Positions 61,119 to 64,000 of a DNA stretch of 64,000 bases are shown here, in pieces. How positions within the stretch are numbered: position 1 is the first letter of the stretch; each line of letters starts with the position of its first letter. Position numbers and translations under genes: made by a program. The DNA lies in NCBI RefSeq assembly GCF_001625215.2, contig NC_030387.2, positions 33,193,606 to 33,257,605 of the forward strand, given 5' to 3'. The DNA is from Daucus carota subsp. sativus (Eukaryota; Streptophyta; Magnoliopsida; Apiales; Apiaceae). Under the pieces are notes generated by a model, which was not told the origin of the DNA, searched no databases, and saw only the letters and a list, made by a program, of their open reading frames with translations.

Positions 61119-61181
61119 CTCTCTCTCTAGTCTCTCTCTGTCTCTCTGGTTTCTCTCTGTCTCTCTGGTCTCTCTCTCTGG
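61119..61181 (-). promoter_or_regulatory. GA-rich leader of the translocator gene
   Basis: On the + strand CTCTCTCTCTAGTCTCTCTC and similar blocks, so the mRNA has GAGAGA repeats up to the ATG. A repeated unit AGAGAGACAGAGAGA-like occurs twice. Confidence 0.6.
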
Positions 61182-61781
61182 GTGCCTTCAAGAACACCCC
61201 AAGACTTGATTTTTAAGAGATGGGGGTGGAGAGATAAGGTGGCTTGGGGAAAGAGGGGGGCTAACTTAATGTATACATACAAATATCTTTATATACACAC
61301 ACATATATTGGTGGGGAGGAAAAAGTTGAAGAGAGAATCAAGAAAATTAGGCAAAATGTATAGGATTTGGAAAAAAGAAAATTCCAAATAAGTTGTTGGT
61401 GCAGAGATGAGAGCAGGGGTAGGCAGCAACTGCAAAATATACTAATTTTTGAGGAATAAATATATAAATAATAATGTGTGTTGCACAAGTGGAATTGGGA
61501 GAAAAAAACAGAAACGGAAGATATGAAAAGTGAAGCGTAGACGGAAGATACAGTTGAGATACAAAAAAGGATCTAATGTACCAAGGAATCTTGTGAAATA
61601 ATAAATATAAATAATAATGGTATATATCCCACTAAAAAAAGCAGCTGTTTTTTTTGCCACACGAAAAAAGCAACGTTTTGTAGCTGAAACATCAAATGAT
61701 AGATATTTTGGTCCAATTACAGGTTGAGGTTGAGGGTCAAAATAAGAAAGCTATAGTCTGGTTGTCTATGACTAATGAATA

Positions 61782-62197
61782 CTCCCTCCGCCCGGTCAAT
61801 AGTATACATTGAGGAACGAGAGGCGGATTTTAATGCTTAAATATAGTATAATTTTGTAAATTTTATTTAAGATTTTCCTTTTTTTATATAAAAGTATAAC
61901 ATTTATATTTTTATACTAGAAAAGAATTTTTTTTTTTTTTTAACGTAGGAACCCGCAGCCGCTACCCTTCGGGTGCGTACTGGGTAAACCCACGAGCTCA
62001 CGCAATAGCCTGCACCTTCCTTCGGGAGTTGAACCTGTGACCAAGAGGATACTTGTCCCCTTTTTAACCAGCTGAACCAACTCTTGCGGGCAGGAAAATT
62101 TTAAAAATAAGTTGTAAAATTATGTTTTATAAAAGTCTTAAAAAACGTGTCTAGCAGTGAAAAAGAAACGTATACAATTACCTGGGACAGAGGCAGT
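61782..62197. mobile_element. Stowaway MITE carrying a nested SINE
   Basis: Left end CTCCCTCCGCCCGGTCAATA and right end (reverse complement) CTGCCTCTGTCCCAGGTAAT are decayed inverted repeats, flanked by TA. Paired interior blocks AGTATACATTG / CGTATACAATT support one element, interrupted by the SINE at 61927-62092. Confidence 0.7.
61927..62092 (-). mobile_element. tRNA-derived SINE
   Basis: On the minus strand: box A-like TGGTTCAGCTGG (62079-62068), box B GGTTCAACTCCCG (62035-62023) about 45 nt further on, then a GC-rich body and a 15-nt A tail (T run at 61927-61941 on +). This is the layout of plant Au-type SINEs transcribed by RNA polymerase III. The target duplication is unclear because the flanks are A/T runs. 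Confidence 0.75.
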
Positions 62198-62729
62198 ATA
62201 CTTTACCGCGTGTTTTATTTCATTAATAAAGTTTCATAACGTTTTTTTAATGAAATATAAAGCACAATTTTTAGAAAATGATTATAATTAAAATCTACCG
62301 CGTGTTATGAAGCATCTTCAAATTTTAGTCAACTTATCAGAGATGCTTGGTGTATAGATTTTAATTATAATATGACACATAAATCTTTAAGGTATAAATA
62401 TAGTTTCATGATTTTTTTAAATAAAATTTAAACTTCAAACTATTCAGAGAAAAAATCAAATAAATATTATAAAATTATATTTTATAAAAATATGAGAATC
62501 AGTAAACGTAAAGAACTTGCTCTGACGGAAAGAGTATAATTTGGGAAAACATTGACGATCACTTTGGATGGATTAATGTGTACAAGACTACTTAAACGTT
62601 CCTTGCACAGTTCATCTTCAGAGTTTGCTACACCAGCTTTGACCATGTTTACCGTCCATGCTTTTGTTTCTTTGATGCGTGCAGCCGGATGTTCATTGGA
62701 TAAGTATCTATTTTAGGGGAATTATGTTA

Positions 62730-63069
62730 TATACTGTTTTTTCAATCTTATTTTCAAAAATACTATCATCTTCAATTTTATTTTTAAAAGTACTACCTTC
62801 TCTAAAATATTTTCAAAAATATTATTTTTTTGAAAATATTTTTCAAATATATATATATCGATTCCAAAGATGAGGTCGAAAATGACATTTGAAAACTGAA
62901 ACTTGAAATCAGGATTTATAGTTGCATATATGGTTGCATATATGGTTGCATATGCAAGCACAGTATTTTTTCCAAAAATATTTTTGGAAAATGTTTTAGA
63001 TAAAGTAGTATTTTTGAAAATAAGATTGGAGAAGGTAGTATTTTTGAAATAAGATTGAAAACGTGGTTA
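62730..63069. mobile_element. MITE with inverted AAAATACTACC repeats
   Basis: TTTTTTCAATCTTATTTTCA and AAAATACTACCTTCTC on the left are mirrored by GAGAAGGTAGTATTTTTG and AAATAAGATTGAAAACG on the right. The centre has three tandem copies of GTTGCATATATG (62928-62955). Confidence 0.65.
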
Positions 63070-63189
63070 TGAATTAAAAAACCCCTTTATTTTATCCAAA
63101 TTTGGATTTCGATGGATAAAAATTAAATCCGGATTCTTTTGAACTAAGCTAGTATGTTTTATCCGAACATGTAGGATCATTGAGAGTAG

Positions 63190-63715
63190 GTCTGACAATT
63201 TGACACGTAACATGCTAACACGAAACAAAACGACACGAAAAAAATGGATATGGGTTTTATTTTTGATACACGAAACACGAAATTACACGAAAAATTTCGT
63301 GTCGGATATGGATTTTCATTTTGGGTACACGAAATACACGAAAGTACACGAAATATTTGTACATAATTTTTATTATATATATATGTTATAATATATTATA
63401 TATATAATTGTGTAATATATATATATATTTTTATGTACATGTAAATATATATTAGAGATACATTAACAAATTTGTAGAGAATTGTATGCAAGTATATATA
63501 TATCATTCATATTTAGTAAAATTATTCAGGAAAATATATATTAAAACTATTTTTTGATTAAAATTATATTAATATTTTTATATATAATATACACGAAAAT
63601 TACACGAAACGATTCGGATTGGATACGGGTTTTAAATTAGGTGCCCGAAATCAATAACGAATGGATACGGGTACACGAAACGAAAGTATACGAAACAAAA
63701 CGATTGCCGCCTCTA
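63190..63715. repeat. Repeat region with many ACACGAAA units
   Basis: ACACGAAA and ATACGAAA motifs recur more than ten times, with GGATATGG / GGATACGGG blocks and an AT-rich centre (63360-63590). The ends TAGGTCTGACAATTTG and (reverse complement) AGAGGCGGCAATCGTTT are weakly inverted, so it may be a transposon of unknown class. Confidence 0.5.
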
Positions 63716-64000
63716 ATTGAGGGGTCTCAGCCCCATTCTTTGAGACCGGGCTTCTCTGGTTAGAACTCAGACGATTCGTTCTGTTCTACGTGCGACTAAA
63801 GCAAGTCTGTCTGGCCTTACAAATCCCATGGAACAACCAAACCCTCATTCTTTTTGTTCAAACTTTTGGGATATTCTTTTAATACAATTCTAAGTTAAAA
63901 TTAGTTCTTTCAAAAAAAAAGTTAAATATATTATCTTAAAAATACACAAGCACAGAAACCAGCTTAATTAGGTCTGCTATTGTACTGTCGTATCTAACAA
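63716..64000. other. Right edge, no gene seen
   Basis: Contains a short palindrome GGGGTCTCAGCCCC with GGTCTCA...TTGAGACC (63721-63750). No coding frame. Confidence 0.35.

Overview
This is a window of nuclear DNA from a flowering plant, almost certainly a eudicot. Coding exons are broken by AT-rich GT-AG introns, and the gene set is plant-specific: a plastid ATP/ADP translocase, a DYW-type PPR editing factor and a BIM-type bHLH. Plant transposon classes (SIRE-type Copia, Helitrons, MULEs, Stowaway MITEs, a tRNA-derived SINE) fill the space between genes. The species cannot be fixed from this sequence alone.

Layout. (1) 1-3005: the 5' part of a minus-strand bHLH gene of the BIM family; the rest lies beyond the left edge. 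(2) 4206-22520: a transposon stack. Two foldback MITEs are followed by a Helitron (5456-20071, + strand) that is split by a 13.7-kb Copia retrotransposon (5603-19318). A second Helitron of the same family lies in inverted orientation (20307-21528, - strand) inside a third Helitron that ends at 22520. (3) 22969-29503: a ten-exon O-fucosyltransferase-family gene (679 aa). (4) 30525-31223: a three-exon minus-strand gene for a small secreted peptide precursor ending in an RGF/GLV-like motif. (5) 35115-36416: an intronless F-box gene on the minus strand. (6) 37920-38170: a nuclear insertion of plastid rpl2. (7) 39218-42589: a decayed autonomous Mutator-like element. (8) 43500-46669: an ABHD17-like alpha/beta hydrolase. 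(9) 47372-48585: a non-autonomous MULE with a perfect 9-bp target duplication. (10) 49989-53066: a seven-exon gene joining an HNH-like motif to coiled coils. (11) 53874-56492: the PPR-DYW gene ECB2/VAC1. (12) 57429-61118: the plastid ATP/ADP translocator. (13) 61782-64000: MITEs, one carrying a SINE, and repeats.

The most unusual part is the Copia element. Its 1413-bp LTRs differ at one base that I could find, it has a perfect 5-bp target duplication, and gag, pol and a third large ORF (1158 aa) are all open. Its U3 carries eight short inverted repeats with arms close to GGTATGACAAT at roughly 40-nt spacing. A second set of six with the same arms lies about 0.6-0.9 kb upstream of the third ORF. 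All these arms can pair with one another. I regard this shared palindrome system, together with the third ORF, as the best candidate for undescribed biology here. A second notable signal is a perfect 28-nt inverted repeat inside intron 5 of the O-fucosyltransferase gene, one arm of which covers the 3' splice site.

The host genes look like ordinary, unlinked single-copy plant genes. Two of them (ECB2 and the ATP/ADP translocator) act in plastids, but plants do not use operons and I infer no shared function from adjacency. Exon coordinates were derived by reading splice sites and reading-frame phase by hand. Every multi-exon model given as intact closes in phase.
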